Assembly: GCF_001625195.1 (NCBI RefSeq)
Contig: NC_054389.1
Span: 4,088,520-4,152,519, forward strand
Direction: 5' to 3'
Origin: Drechmeria coniospora
Lineage: Eukaryota; Ascomycota; Sordariomycetes; Hypocreales; Ophiocordycipitaceae
DNA length: 64,000 bases
In this document: positions 33,215 to 43,763 of the stretch, one piece after another
Layout: every line of letters starts with the position of its first letter
Numbering within the stretch: the first letter of the stretch is position 1
Position numbers and translations under genes: made by a program
The notes under the pieces: model-generated
Database searches by the model: none
What the model saw: the letters and a program-made list of their open reading frames with translations, nothing else
Told to the model about the DNA's origin: nothing

Positions 33215-36200
33215 GCCGTTACAGAGGCCCCTCGAGGCTCGGACGGGGTTGCAGGACGATGACGGTGAGGGCGAGGTTGCACGCAGGTTGGTGATAACAC
33301 CCGATTCTCCATATCAAGTCCAAGGATTTGACAAGGCCGGGTGGGTTCCTGCACTAGTGGGCCCACAGTGCGGGACGATCCCGGGCCGAGCCCACTGGCC
33401 GGCACTCGTTGGCAGCGACACGCATCGTCAGTAATTAACATCTCCGGCATTCGAGGATGCAGCATAGGCAGCAGAACGGCTGGTGCTGCAGCTCGCCTTC
33501 GATACAATCACACGCATGTGGTACAGTATGACCACGCTGGTGTCGGTGGTGTTGGTCCCGTCCTGCGACGCTGGTTTTCTTGCGAACCCATCGTCTAGAA
33601 TTTGTGATTGCTTTCGCTGCCCCCGGTTTGTGTGGACAATGCACATGCATCGTGGCCATGTGTATTCAACGTAGCAATACAAGCTGCCGACTATGGAGTA
33701 CTGTGACGCAGCTCTCTCTGGGCCTATTGCTGCAGTGATTCCTTTGATATGCCAAGCATACACTAGTGGAAGCCGGTGGACCCAAACAGCCGGCAATCAT
33801 CTGGAGGATTGGGCTGGCGAGCGAGTCAGTACACTTCAAGTACTTGTATCTGGACAGTGATCAAGGAGACGAGATTGAAAACGAGCCAGTAACAGTGCCG
33901 ATCTGACATTGCCGTCTTGCAGCGACCTATGATCCTGGTACGCGAGACGGCTCTGTCGTGCTACCAACCGACTTACGGCCCTGGCGATATCGACATTTCT
34001 TCCATCCCGGTTCGTAGAGCACATCAACAGGACTATTATCGACTGGACCCTGGACGATTTATCCTCAAGAAGGCGGTTTGGGCAGAACATGGCGCAGATG
34101 ATCATTCTCTGTCGGAGAGCCCAGTTATGCCGGTCTTTTAGCCATATCGTCATGAAACCCAAAATCGCAGTGTAAAAGCCTTCGTCAATTGACGCGGTAC
34201 GGCAAGTGAGCTCTTCCCTTAGGTCCGTGCTCGTTGGTACAAGCATCCGAGTCTCCAGGTTGGCTATTGGTGGGCTTCCTCGCTGCACAATTGTCCCCTT
34301 CACTTCGGAAGTCGCCGACGCGAGGTCAAGCAAGGCGATCGAGGCTAGCGCTCACCACAAAATTGGTACGGCGAGCATATTTTCCGCCAGCCAATGGCAA
34401 TGGCGTTGCGGGACATGTTGTGAAACCTGCTCCCCCGAACCAGCATCGGGCTTCTTGCAGGTTGTTGAGCATGAATCTTGGTCAAGTTTTGAACGCCGGC
34501 ATCTCGACGGGAGCTTGCGTTTTGTGAGAAGCTTCCCAAGACGTGTACGGCACATGCTCAAAGAGGGGCCTGGCGGGTACACAGACGCTGGTCGCCCATC
34601 AGTTCCTCGGCGGAGCAGGCGCGTGGGGATTCGATAATTGCGACCGGGGTGGATGAAGTCGCGCCATTAGTGAACGCGGCTAGATGGCCTTTGAATGTCT
34701 GCACGAGTGGTTGTAAACGAAATTCAAGGATGGAAGTGGAACAAGCACGTTGGCGCCAGGCTACGGCAGAAACTGGAGACAGGAATGAGTATCCCTGTGG
34801 AGCGGGCGATTGAGGAATGCACTTGTAGAAGGAAAAAATGATGACAGCTAGGCACTCCTCGATCGTACGGTGAGGGAAGTCGTTTACCATAGCGGAGGGA
34901 AGTTCCAAGGGACTATGGTAGGTAGCCGTACGTTGTAATTGGTTCCTCGATTGCACCACACGATGTTCAAGACAACTGACACTCGTAAATTGGCAGGAAC
35001 CCACGTCATAAAACCTTCCATGGCACACCCCCTTCACCGTGCTGCACGACGGCAGGCCAGCGGATCGGGTGCCCCGTGCCCCTTTCGCTCCGTGTGGAAG
35101 GTGCATCTTGGCTGCGGCCTTCCTGCAGGCGGTTCATTTCGCCATATGGCTCTTGCCTTCTGTTGCTGGTGAAAGGAAATTGTGGCAAAGCTAGGAAGAG
35201 TTCGCGACTGCCATTGGCCCTAAGCCTGTTACAGCATAGAGCCTTTGTTTTGTGCTGCAAGCCTTTGCCAGTGCTGTTCAGGTTAGGGGACCCTTGCATT
35301 GCGTCTGCAGCACGGTCGCCGGTAGGTGGCAGACATGACTTTGGCAGCACGGCATCATCCCGGCTCAACAAGGTAGTGGAGCAGATCCAAGTGTGTCGGA
35401 ACCATAGATGCGAATATAACTGCGCGAACCTTTATTCGCGTCCCTGAAGAAGATCGTATTAGTTGAAAATACCATCATGATAGGCGACGAAAACGCCGGA
35501 GGGTTCATGTCACCGGTTCGCAACTCCGACGACGGACGCAGGCGACAGGTGAGGTCTGCACTGGCTCCGATACTGGGCGAATCCCATGCCTGGGATACCA
35601 GCCGGTCCGCATTTTCACGAATGGCCTTGCGCTTCTCGTATCATTACGTGCGTTTGCACTGGGCATACAATGCAGAACGACGACGGTGGCTGGACTGGCT
35701 GGCCAAAGCAGCACAGCAAGCCAAACGCACTCCACAGACTACGCCACTGCATAGACTCCATCCTCATCCAGGGCGAGCAGGCAGATCGTACGTCAATAGA
35801 GCCCACTTTAAATACTACAGAGGCTACAAAGATAAAGATGAAGTGCTCCTGCCAACAGTTCATAATGTGCGAGTTCCCCAAGGTCCAAGACACGACACCT
35901 GTTGGGGGCGGCGTACCTAAGTGGAACAGTAGAAATAATACTGCTATCTGTCACTGACAAAGTCTATGGGAAAGCGGCCGAATGTACGGAGTACGGCTGA
36001 AGAGTATTGAACTTGCTCCGGCCGGACTGATCGTCGTGCCGGGTGAAGTCAATTTGATTGCATATCCTCGCCATCTGCGCTCGAATGCAGTCAGCTGCGC
36101 CGGACGCTACTGGTACGAGGGTTGAGTCTGGCAAAGTTTGGATCATCACTAAGTCGAATCATGGTACAACAATTGCCCTCCGTCTCGGTAAGCATGGCAT

Positions 36201-36799
36201 CCTCGCAGTTGTATGATGATCGTTGTTTGCAAGCAAGCACCTCGGTGTGAGTGGGCATTTCGCTTGTAGGTACCAGGGAGTGCAGTGTTACTACAGTAGT
36301 AATAAATAGATCACATCACACTTCGCTGCTTAATCCTGTTCACCGGCGAATGCCATCTCGTAGGGACCATCGTGGTTTCCTGTTTGGCCTTGCACGTTCT
36401 GTCCGACCAGCCATTGTCACTCAAGTCCAAGTCCACGGCTCGATGACCGAGCTAGGCTAACGATCCCCCCCTCTCGCCTCTCTCCCCCCTCCTTCCCTCC
36501 TGGTTATCATCATGCCTCGGTCAGAACACGGTGTCTCGGCGGACCAGGTCGACTTTAGCTCGGCCAAACAACAGCGGCCCCCCCTCCCCCCTTCTCCGCC
36601 CACCCGTCTTCGGCAATCACTTGGATGGATCCAAGATGATACAAGAAAATTCAATCTGGCGCTTGCCGAACTGGCGAACGATGGGACGCATGCGATTCTT
36701 GATTGCCACTAGCTCGCAACCACCAATTCCTAAAAGGCCGAGAGGCAGCAGCCTGTCAGCGCATCTCGGCAAGGGACTAACCTAATAGGTAAGTACCTG

Positions 36800-37330
36800 C
36801 TAGAGAGTCCGCTCTACTCATGCTAAGTAAGCAAGAAGGTGTGCATGTACAGAGTACGGGAGTGCAAAGAATACCTTCTCGTTATACTCCCTGCATGCGC
36901 ACCTACTTGTACACCTCACCTACTCCGTACTTGCACCCAAGGAAGGTTGACATCAAGGGAAATGGGACTGTAGGTGTACATGCACATGAAGTATCGTGGT
37001 ATTACACACCGAACGTACAAGTATTGCAAGTACATACTGTATTCGTTCCCGTGTACGCGTACTGTACTCCGTACATGCACGTACTTACAAATACACGTTT
37101 GCGAGGTGTACAAAGTAGGCTTAGCACCTGCTCCTGCTAACTTACTTAGATCGTGCTGTAGTGCCTTATCTCTATAACCCCGTACATGTGCCTTGAAATA
37201 CTAGGATATGTACTCCGTACGAACATGCAAGCGTTCTAGTGCTCGTACTCCTACTTGTCCATGCAGTAATTACATGTACATGTACGGAGTATGCAAAACC
37301 ATCTACACACTGAACGGAGCACTCTCGCCG
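36800..37330. repeat. GTAC-rich intergenic island
   Basis: Exact 11-mers at 37074-37084 and 37210-37220, with many GTACATGTAC and TACTCCGTAC variants in between. An isolated exact copy also lies at 35984-35994. Confidence 0.75.
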
Positions 37331-37499
37331 GTATAAAACATGTCTGGGAAGTAGTAGTGCTATCCATGTGCCACCAGCAGAACTTGCGAAGCGGCAGATA
37401 GTTCATCGCCGCAACCAACCCGAGTTCATCCGCCCCCTCGCCCCACTTCTCCCTCCCCCCCCCCCTTCCTCCCTCTATCGAGGCAAGCGGTCAAAGTGT

Positions 37500-37770
37500 G
37501 GGCCTCAAATCTGTGGCTTCAAAATGTACAGTACTCCGTACATGTACTTGCTACTGTGCATGTACTGTACCCTTGGTCGGGTGGGTGTACTTCGTACTTG
37601 CAGTTATCTGCGCATGGTGCTCATGATAGGTACGCAGTACATGTGTACATTGATGTAAGTACTGTCTCGCCAGAAGCGCCTCAAAGGGCTGAGAGCTGCC
37701 TTGTGTCTCGTATGTTTCTCAACAATCGCACTGGGGGAGGTACGTACAGGTACACCAGAGCGAAGTACAG
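37500..37770. repeat. GTAC-rich intergenic island (second block)
   Basis: Exact GTACTCCGTAC at 37531-37541, followed by GTACATGTACTTG and GTACGTACAGGTACACC words. Separated from the first block by about 170 bp of unrelated sequence with a run of C near 37456. Confidence 0.7.
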
Positions 37771-37867
37771 TTCCAGTGCCCGAGAACATGTCCGCAGCGT
37801 TGCACGAGTGCGGTTGCTCAACAAGAGATAGTTCCTGCTCTACCGTGGGTCGCCCCCATGGCATGAC

Positions 37868-38000
37868 GATGCACCCACACACAACACTGACAAATACGCA
37901 CACCCACGCACACACGCACAAACACGCACACCCACGCACACACGCACACACGCACACGCACACACGCACAGAGAGAGAGAAACACAAACACACACGCACA
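37868..38000 (+). repeat. CACACGCACA microsatellite
   Basis: Alternating CACAC and GCACAC units on the plus strand, with a short GAGAGA insert near 37972. Simple-sequence DNA with purine-pyrimidine alternation. Confidence 0.85.
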
Positions 38001-38284
38001 ATCTCGCACTATGGAGAGAGAAAGTTGCAATGTAGGGGTACTACTGAGCCGACTCGGTACGTGAAGTCCATTAGTACACACGCAGTCGATCAATCATTCG
38101 ATCCATCGATCAAATCAGTCAATCAAGCAAATCCATCCACTGAATCCGCTCCGTTGCCTTCTGCTTCCCCCGGCCACTCCCCATCCACAGGTAGGTGCAG
38201 TGGGAAAAGTACTCTCAAGCGGGAGGCAGGTTCGCTTCCCGTCCAGTTCCATACCCAGTAAAGTACTTATTACTTATTTACTGG

Positions 38285-38500
38285 TATGGCGATATCCATA
38301 CCCATCCCCATATCCATCCCCATACCCCGATACCCACAACCAGATCCATACTATCAATCCATACAATCCATCCATACTCCGTCCTTGCGAGCACAATCCC
38401 TACATGTACAATCCATACGATCCATACGATCCATATCCCCAATCTCTCTCCATCCCCCCTCCCCATCTCCAGATCCAGATCCATATCCATCATCCACCCC
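38285..38500 (+). repeat. ATCCAT(AC) degenerate array
   Basis: Repeated CCATACCC, ATCCATAC and CAGATCCATATCC units over about 215 bp; GGATAT/GATGGA on the other strand. Open frames through it encode only repetitive PYPSPYP- or SIPIPIS-type peptides. Confidence 0.75.
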
Positions 38501-39052
38501 CAACGTCCGGCCTGGCGTCATCCCGTTCATTATCCAAACGCGCCCCTCATCCCTTCTTGTGCTCGTACGTCGGATCTGCACAGTCCCTTCCCGTCTCGCT
38601 GCGTTCACTCGCATGCACATGAGCACCAGACGCAGACAGGCTAAGAGTGGCAATCGCTCTCGGAATCGCCCAGCCAGCCTCGCGGTCCACCAAGGCCGCC
38701 GACCCTAGATGAACCAGTCCCCTCTCGGACAAGCCCCAAACCAGGCTGTACCCGATCCTCGCTGCCGTGACGGAGGGCAAGACAAGGACAGTTCACGGCG
38801 CTCCGAACACATCCGTGTATTCCCTAGCCTCGCTGAGAGTTGAGAGCCTTAGGCTGCAGGGCCTTCACTCAGTGTGCCGGTACAATAGCAGGTGCGGGTA
38901 CGGCCACGGTATTACTTGCTGCACTTTCCCTGCCTGCTACGTTACGCTTGCTGCTGCAGCGCCTCGCCTCGCCTCGCCTCACCCTCAACTGGACTCAACT
39001 CGACCGACCGACTGGCCACCCACACCCTCCAACTCCACCTCCACCACCACCA

Positions 39053-39077
39053 CCAGTGCCAGTGCCAGTGCCAGTGA
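39053..39077 (+). repeat. CCAGTG hexamer run
   Basis: Four near-perfect CCAGTG units after a CCACCA run, inside the C/T-rich zone upstream of the WHI3-like gene. Confidence 0.7.
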
Positions 39078-39927
39078 CCACCCACCCATCTGTCTGTCCA
39101 CTGCTGCACCTCCTGGCACTTCTACCGTCCCTCTCCCATTCCCTCCCCCCCCCCCATTTTCGGCGCGCGATACATACTTTAACCTCCTTCCACTCTCTCA
39201 CCCTCGCTTCCAGTCCGGCATTTTTTTCTTTCGCATAACGGCCCTGAAGCTTTTGCTGCAACGCCCGCGTTTCGTCGAATCGCTTTTCCTTCCTGCGTCG
39301 AAACGCTCTGACCAGCACGGCACCCTGTTGCGCCTGCGTCACAGCATACGGACAACGGTACCCTTCCACCCCGTTCTCGTTGCGAGCACAGGCATCCTCT
39401 CGACAACGACGCCGTGCGCGCATCCGCCCCCCCCTCCCTTCCGAGCCCGCCACCGATAGATCCATCGCCTATCGAACTTGACCATCTGTTCGATCGTCGG
39501 CCAGCCTGCATTGACCATCTTCAGCCGTCGCCGCATCCCGGCTTCGCGCATCGCCCGTCCGGAGTCGAAATCACGTCGGCCAGCTAACTCCCTGCGCGTC
39601 GTGCCATCGCCATCCTTGCGCCGTCTGCTTACCCGGCCGCATCCCGGACGAAGCCTTGCCTTCTCCTCCGCCCGTTGTCGCGTCGTTTGTCCGTCGCTCA
39701 ACCCTCCCACACCTATCCCTTACCCTCCCCTCGGCGAGCCGCCCCGTTGCGACGTCGAGCCGTGCGACGTGCGACTTGCGACAGCGTCCGATCCGGCGCC
39801 TCACCCTCGTCGCATTCCCTCCCAACACCAGCATCTACCGCGCGCTGCCCCGATCGAATCCCTACGCGTTCACGCCGCCTGGCTCGAGCAATTTCGCATG
39901 CGCCCGCTCGCGCCCGACCCCTGTGCC

Positions 39928-41637
39928 ATGAACGTTGAGCAGATCGCACCGCCGCCGCCGCATCACACAACATCCGCAGCTCCCGTCGCGTCCGCGAAGG
40001 AGTTGCATTCCAACCACCGACGAATCCAACTCCCGACCACGGCTGGTGCCGACAAGGGAGACATGGCCGCCACCGGATTCTTACCGCCGCCACACGCCTT
40101 TCCCCCAACCGCCGCCGCCGCCGCCTCGACGGCCTCGCCGGCCCATTCGACCTATCATCCCCTCCACATGTCGACGGCGCACATGTTTGAGCGCGAGCCC
40201 GCCAGGCCCTTCGCCGCGCCCTTCTCGAGCTCACCGTCGCCCATGGTCCGCGTCCTCATCCGCCGCTTGCCCCTGAACACCTCGGAGGAGTCCCTGCGTC
40301 TCATGGCCGTCTGGTCCAAGGACCTTGCCGACGTCGAGCTGCTGCCGGTCGAGAAGTCCGAGGACGAGGGGTTCCGGTCCGCCCTCCTCAAGTTCCGGAA
40401 CATGGCCGGTGCTGTTGAGGCCAAGAACATGCTCGACGGCCGCTCCAACATCTCCAACGACGCCGAGATGGCCGTGGAGATCCTCGCCACCAGCCCCGCC
40501 CTGTCTCGGCGTCATGGCAAGGAGCCACCGTCGTCGAGCGCGACCTCCTCGGCGGCCTCCTCCACGCCCGCCTCGCGCCAGCACTCGCGCTTCAATGCCA
40601 TCTTCCCCCCCGTCGACGCCCTTTCGCCCACCTCCAACGGCGCCTTCCTCGCCCAGCACGAGTTCACCAACGCCGTCGAGCCGCCGCCGGCCGTCAACTA
40701 CCACAGCATCTTCTCGCCGCAATCCCCCATAGGCAATCACCTCTCCGACCAGCGGCACCGCATATCGGGCAAGACGCTCATCAACAACAACGACTACGGC
40801 GACGACGACGAGACGACCGATCTGCTCAAGGATCCTGTCGCCTACGCCGAAAACGGGCTGGCCTCGCAGCGGCGCGCCACGGCACCGCAGCTGCCCATCA
40901 GTCGCATGGCCGGCCTGTCGCTCGCCGCCGCCGCCGCCGGCAACCCCCCGGGGCCCTCGTCCCTGCCGCAATACATGAGCCCCATCTCGCCCCTGGGCGG
41001 GGGCGGGAGCTACGCCGCCGCCGGCCACGGCTTCCAGCAGCGATCCAACTTCCCTCCCGTGAACCCGGCCGACCAGAACCCGCCGTGCAACACGCTCTAC
41101 GTCGGGAACCTGCCCATCGACACCTCCGAGGAGGAGCTCAAGGCCATGTTCTCGAAGCAGCGGGGCTACAAGAGGCTGTGCTTCCGGACGAAGCAAAACG
41201 GCCCCATGTGCTTCGTCGAATTCGAGGACATATCCTTCGCCACCAAGGCCCTCCACGAGCTCTACGGTCAGCCGTTGCACAACAGCGTCAAGGGCGGCAT
41301 CCGCTTGAGCTTCTCCAAGAACCCGTTGGGCGTTCGTTCCGGTCACGGACCCGGCTCGGCCCCGTCTGGCATCGCCGGCGGCATCAACGGTTTGGCCGGA
41401 GGCGTCAACGGCTTCTCCACGGTCCACGGGCCCCCTCCCGGCCTTGCCGCCCCTCCCGGCTTGCCGGGGGGGCGCAACTACAGCTTGTCGGCGACGATGA
41501 ACACCGGCGGAGGCCACCAGAGCGGTGCCGGTCTTCTCGGTGCGCCAAACCAGCCGTGGAACACGCCCAGCTACGCGGGGCCGAGCGGGACGCTTCAGGC
41601 GAACTCATCATACCTTCCTCGGCACACGATGGGTTAG
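39928..41637 (+). CDS. RNA-binding protein of the WHI3/Scw1 family
   Basis: Single exon, 569 aa from the ATG at 39928 (MNVEQIAPPPPHHTTS); an in-frame ATG at 39898 would add 10 residues. A diverged RRM-like domain starts near residue 106 (MVRVLIRRLPLNTSEESLRLM). The canonical RRM starts near residue 387: CNTLYVGNLPIDTSEEELKAMF (RNP2) through KQNGPMCFVEFED (RNP1) to GGIRLSFSKNPLGVR, which is typical of Whi3 and S. pombe Scw1. Linkers are rich in Ser, Pro, Ala and His, and the tail is Gly/Pro-rich, suited to condensate formation as described for Whi3. Family members bind mRNAs and affect the cell cycle, polarity and cell wall. The frame stays open to 39478 with no convincing initiation site. Confidence 0.88.
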   Translation: MNVEQIAPPPPHHTTSAAPVASAKELHSNHRRIQLPTTAGADKGDMAATGFLPPPHAFPPTAAAAASTASPAHSTYHPLHMSTAHMFEREPARPFAAPFSSSPSPMVRVLIRRLPLNTSEESLRLMAVWSKDLADVELLPVEKSEDEGFRSALLKFRNMAGAVEAKNMLDGRSNISNDAEMAVEILATSPALSRRHGKEPPSSSATSSAASSTPASRQHSRFNAIFPPVDALSPTSNGAFLAQHEFTNAVEPPPAVNYHSIFSPQSPIGNHLSDQRHRISGKTLINNNDYGDDDETTDLLKDPVAYAENGLASQRRATAPQLPISRMAGLSLAAAAAGNPPGPSSLPQYMSPISPLGGGGSYAAAGHGFQQRSNFPPVNPADQNPPCNTLYVGNLPIDTSEEELKAMFSKQRGYKRLCFRTKQNGPMCFVEFEDISFATKALHELYGQPLHNSVKGGIRLSFSKNPLGVRSGHGPGSAPSGIAGGINGLAGGVNGFSTVHGPPPGLAAPPGLPGGRNYSLSATMNTGGGHQSGAGLLGAPNQPWNTPSYAGPSGTLQANSSYLPRHTMG

Positions 41638-43763
41638 TCGCCGTCGCCGTTCCCTTAGCGAACGAGCTCCGGGAGCACGCACAGCATCGGGCATCACCCC
41701 GGTCTGCGGCGGACACGGAGCATGCATCCATATCCGATTGTCCTATTTTGTCTTGTCTTATCATTCATTTACCTCCATCCAGCTTCGTTCCCATGGCGCG
41801 CGTTGGACGACAAGTTGATTCGACCCCTGCTTTTTCAATTATTATTCCTTCCTTTAATCAACAGCCGCTGGCGGGCGTTGCCGCCTCTGGCGCAGGGAGG
41901 GAAGGAAGCAACGTACGTAACGTAACATGGGTATTTGTTGTATTCTGTTTGTCATGCATTCGGTTCGCGCGTTTGTCTTTCTTCACGACGTTGCCGGCGT
42001 GCACAACATCGACGATGCAGATTTGATGCAGGCTCATCTTCGTCCGAAGCCTAACCGAGCCCAGCTGCACGTCGCTTCTGCGGCAAGGAGCAGCGGGCAC
42101 CTGGGGCTTTGCCATGGAGTTAACGTCTGAGCATCGGCCTCGAATATTGGTCGCGGCCCTCGGAGCGAATGTTGTTTCTCGGAGCAGGCGCTTGTCCTTC
42201 ATTTCCACTGCATGTTTCGGCCAGCGGGAGGCTTGATGAAGAGCCATCGTCCACTGGTTTCGCACAAGCCGAAGTCACTCTCTTGGGATTCATCACATGC
42301 ATTTCCGTTGTTGTTTTTTTGTTGTATTTCTTTTCCCGGAGCGAATTTTCGACGAGGACCGAGACGCGAAACGACACGGAGACAACAGTCAAGGAAGCAA
42401 GAAAGCAGGAACCAAACAAGGGGAGGAGGTGGTGGAAGACATTTCATTTATCTCTACACGCTTTGGCAATTATTATTCGTGATTGAAGGCAATTTAAGGC
42501 ACGGCAGAGCGGAGCGGGTAGGACGACGGCAGCATGTACGGCGAGGCAATGTTTTGGATCCAGGATGGACGATCTGATCACGGATGCATGCATGGTGTCG
42601 TACACGGCATCGACAACCCGCAACGACTGGTAGGCACGAGATGTGCCTCTTTCTACAGCAAGGGAATTCGCATCGCAGCACCTGCATGCTGGTCTGGTGT
42701 CTTTCGCGACAGTTTATCGCTTTTCGCATCGGGTGCATGGGCATAACGGACGCATGGGCCGAACGGATCAGCGAGGCCTCATGGAACTTGCATTTGGCAT
42801 GGTTGGTACTATGCGGCGCGGCCATCTGGATGGGACGCATTCCCATCCACCGCGAAGCCGTTTGCATTGCATCTCGGTTCGACACGGAGCCGTGGCGGGC
42901 GTTGCATTCCCCGGGTGTACCTGGAAGCCTGCTCGTTGTTTGCTTCCTCTTAATAATGTTCATGCCAGTCGGAAGCTTGCGAGCATCCTCTCATCTTACT
43001 TCTGACTGAGTTGACTTTCCATCGAGCTGCATCGTTGGCTTAGAGTTGGGCGCGGGTTTTTTTGGTTTCACAAGGAGGGGAAGGGAAGGGCATTGACGGA
43101 ACTTTCCTTGTACTCCTCTTGTTCTCCCTTTTGGCGTCCAAGAATCTTGGTTTTCGGTTGGTGTCTATTGATTCCCATTCGTTCGCGTGGCTGTCATGTC
43201 TATATAGACGCATCGTGTGCTGCATGAGAATGACGCCATTTGCTCGAGCTCGTTGCTTCGTGAATCGCCGTGATGGCCAGTCCATTGCCAACAAGTACGT
43301 TAGGCGCGATATGTAGGGCTAGGTCCGTCCAGTACGTACGACGAAGCCAAAACGCGAGCTCAAGGCTGGAACCGAGACGCGCCCAGGATCGAATCAATGC
43401 GAACGAACGCTGGGCTGATCGGCTGTTGTGTCAGTCTGAACTCATGCTACTGCGAGGAGCAAACATTGGCGAGATGTTTAATGCATGTGCGAATTCACAC
43501 CAAGGCCTATGTCGCCTGTAGATACGGCATGAAGGCTCTGCAAGTTGGAAATGGAAAGTTTGACGTTATCCCTCCTCGGAGTGCGCGAACAACGGGAAAT
43601 GATGTCGCAACCAAAGTAGGCAACCAGGGCCTAGGATGACGAACAAGCCTGGGGGGGAGCCGGGCGTATACACAAGGTGAATTCAGCAAAGCAAACGAAG
43701 GAAGGCCTGTCGTTTGTAGAGCTAGGTCTGTTTACACATTTGAGTTATTCGACCTGCACTATC
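41638..43763. other. Convergent intergenic region
   Basis: 2.1 kb between the WHI3-like stop and the stop of the Zn2Cys6 factor on the other strand. No supported gene. Part may be a long 3' untranslated region of the WHI3-like transcript. Confidence 0.5.

Larger units (their letters stand above)
33215..39927. other. 6.7-kb gene-poor region upstream of the WHI3-like gene
   Basis: I find no supported gene. 33215-36780 is unstructured, lower in GC and full of stops. 36800-37770 is a GTAC-rich island pair. 37868-38000 is a CA/CG microsatellite. 38285-38500 is an ATCCATAC-type array. 38940-39927 is C/T-rich and may be leader sequence of the WHI3-like gene. A decayed mobile element in 33215-36500 cannot be excluded, but I see no recognisable protein or terminal repeats. 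Confidence 0.5.

Noticed and set aside
35477..35920. 147-codon frame at 35477
   Set aside because: No domain, poor start context, no splice continuation; considered chance.
33836..36200. Decayed transposon between the SDR gene and the GTAC island
   Set aside because: The stretch is stop-rich and lower in GC, but I see no transposase or reverse transcriptase motif, terminal repeats or target duplications.
37868..38000. Telomere-like or CRISPR-like array
   Set aside because: It is a CA/CG microsatellite; no TTAGGG units and no regular spacer-repeat structure.
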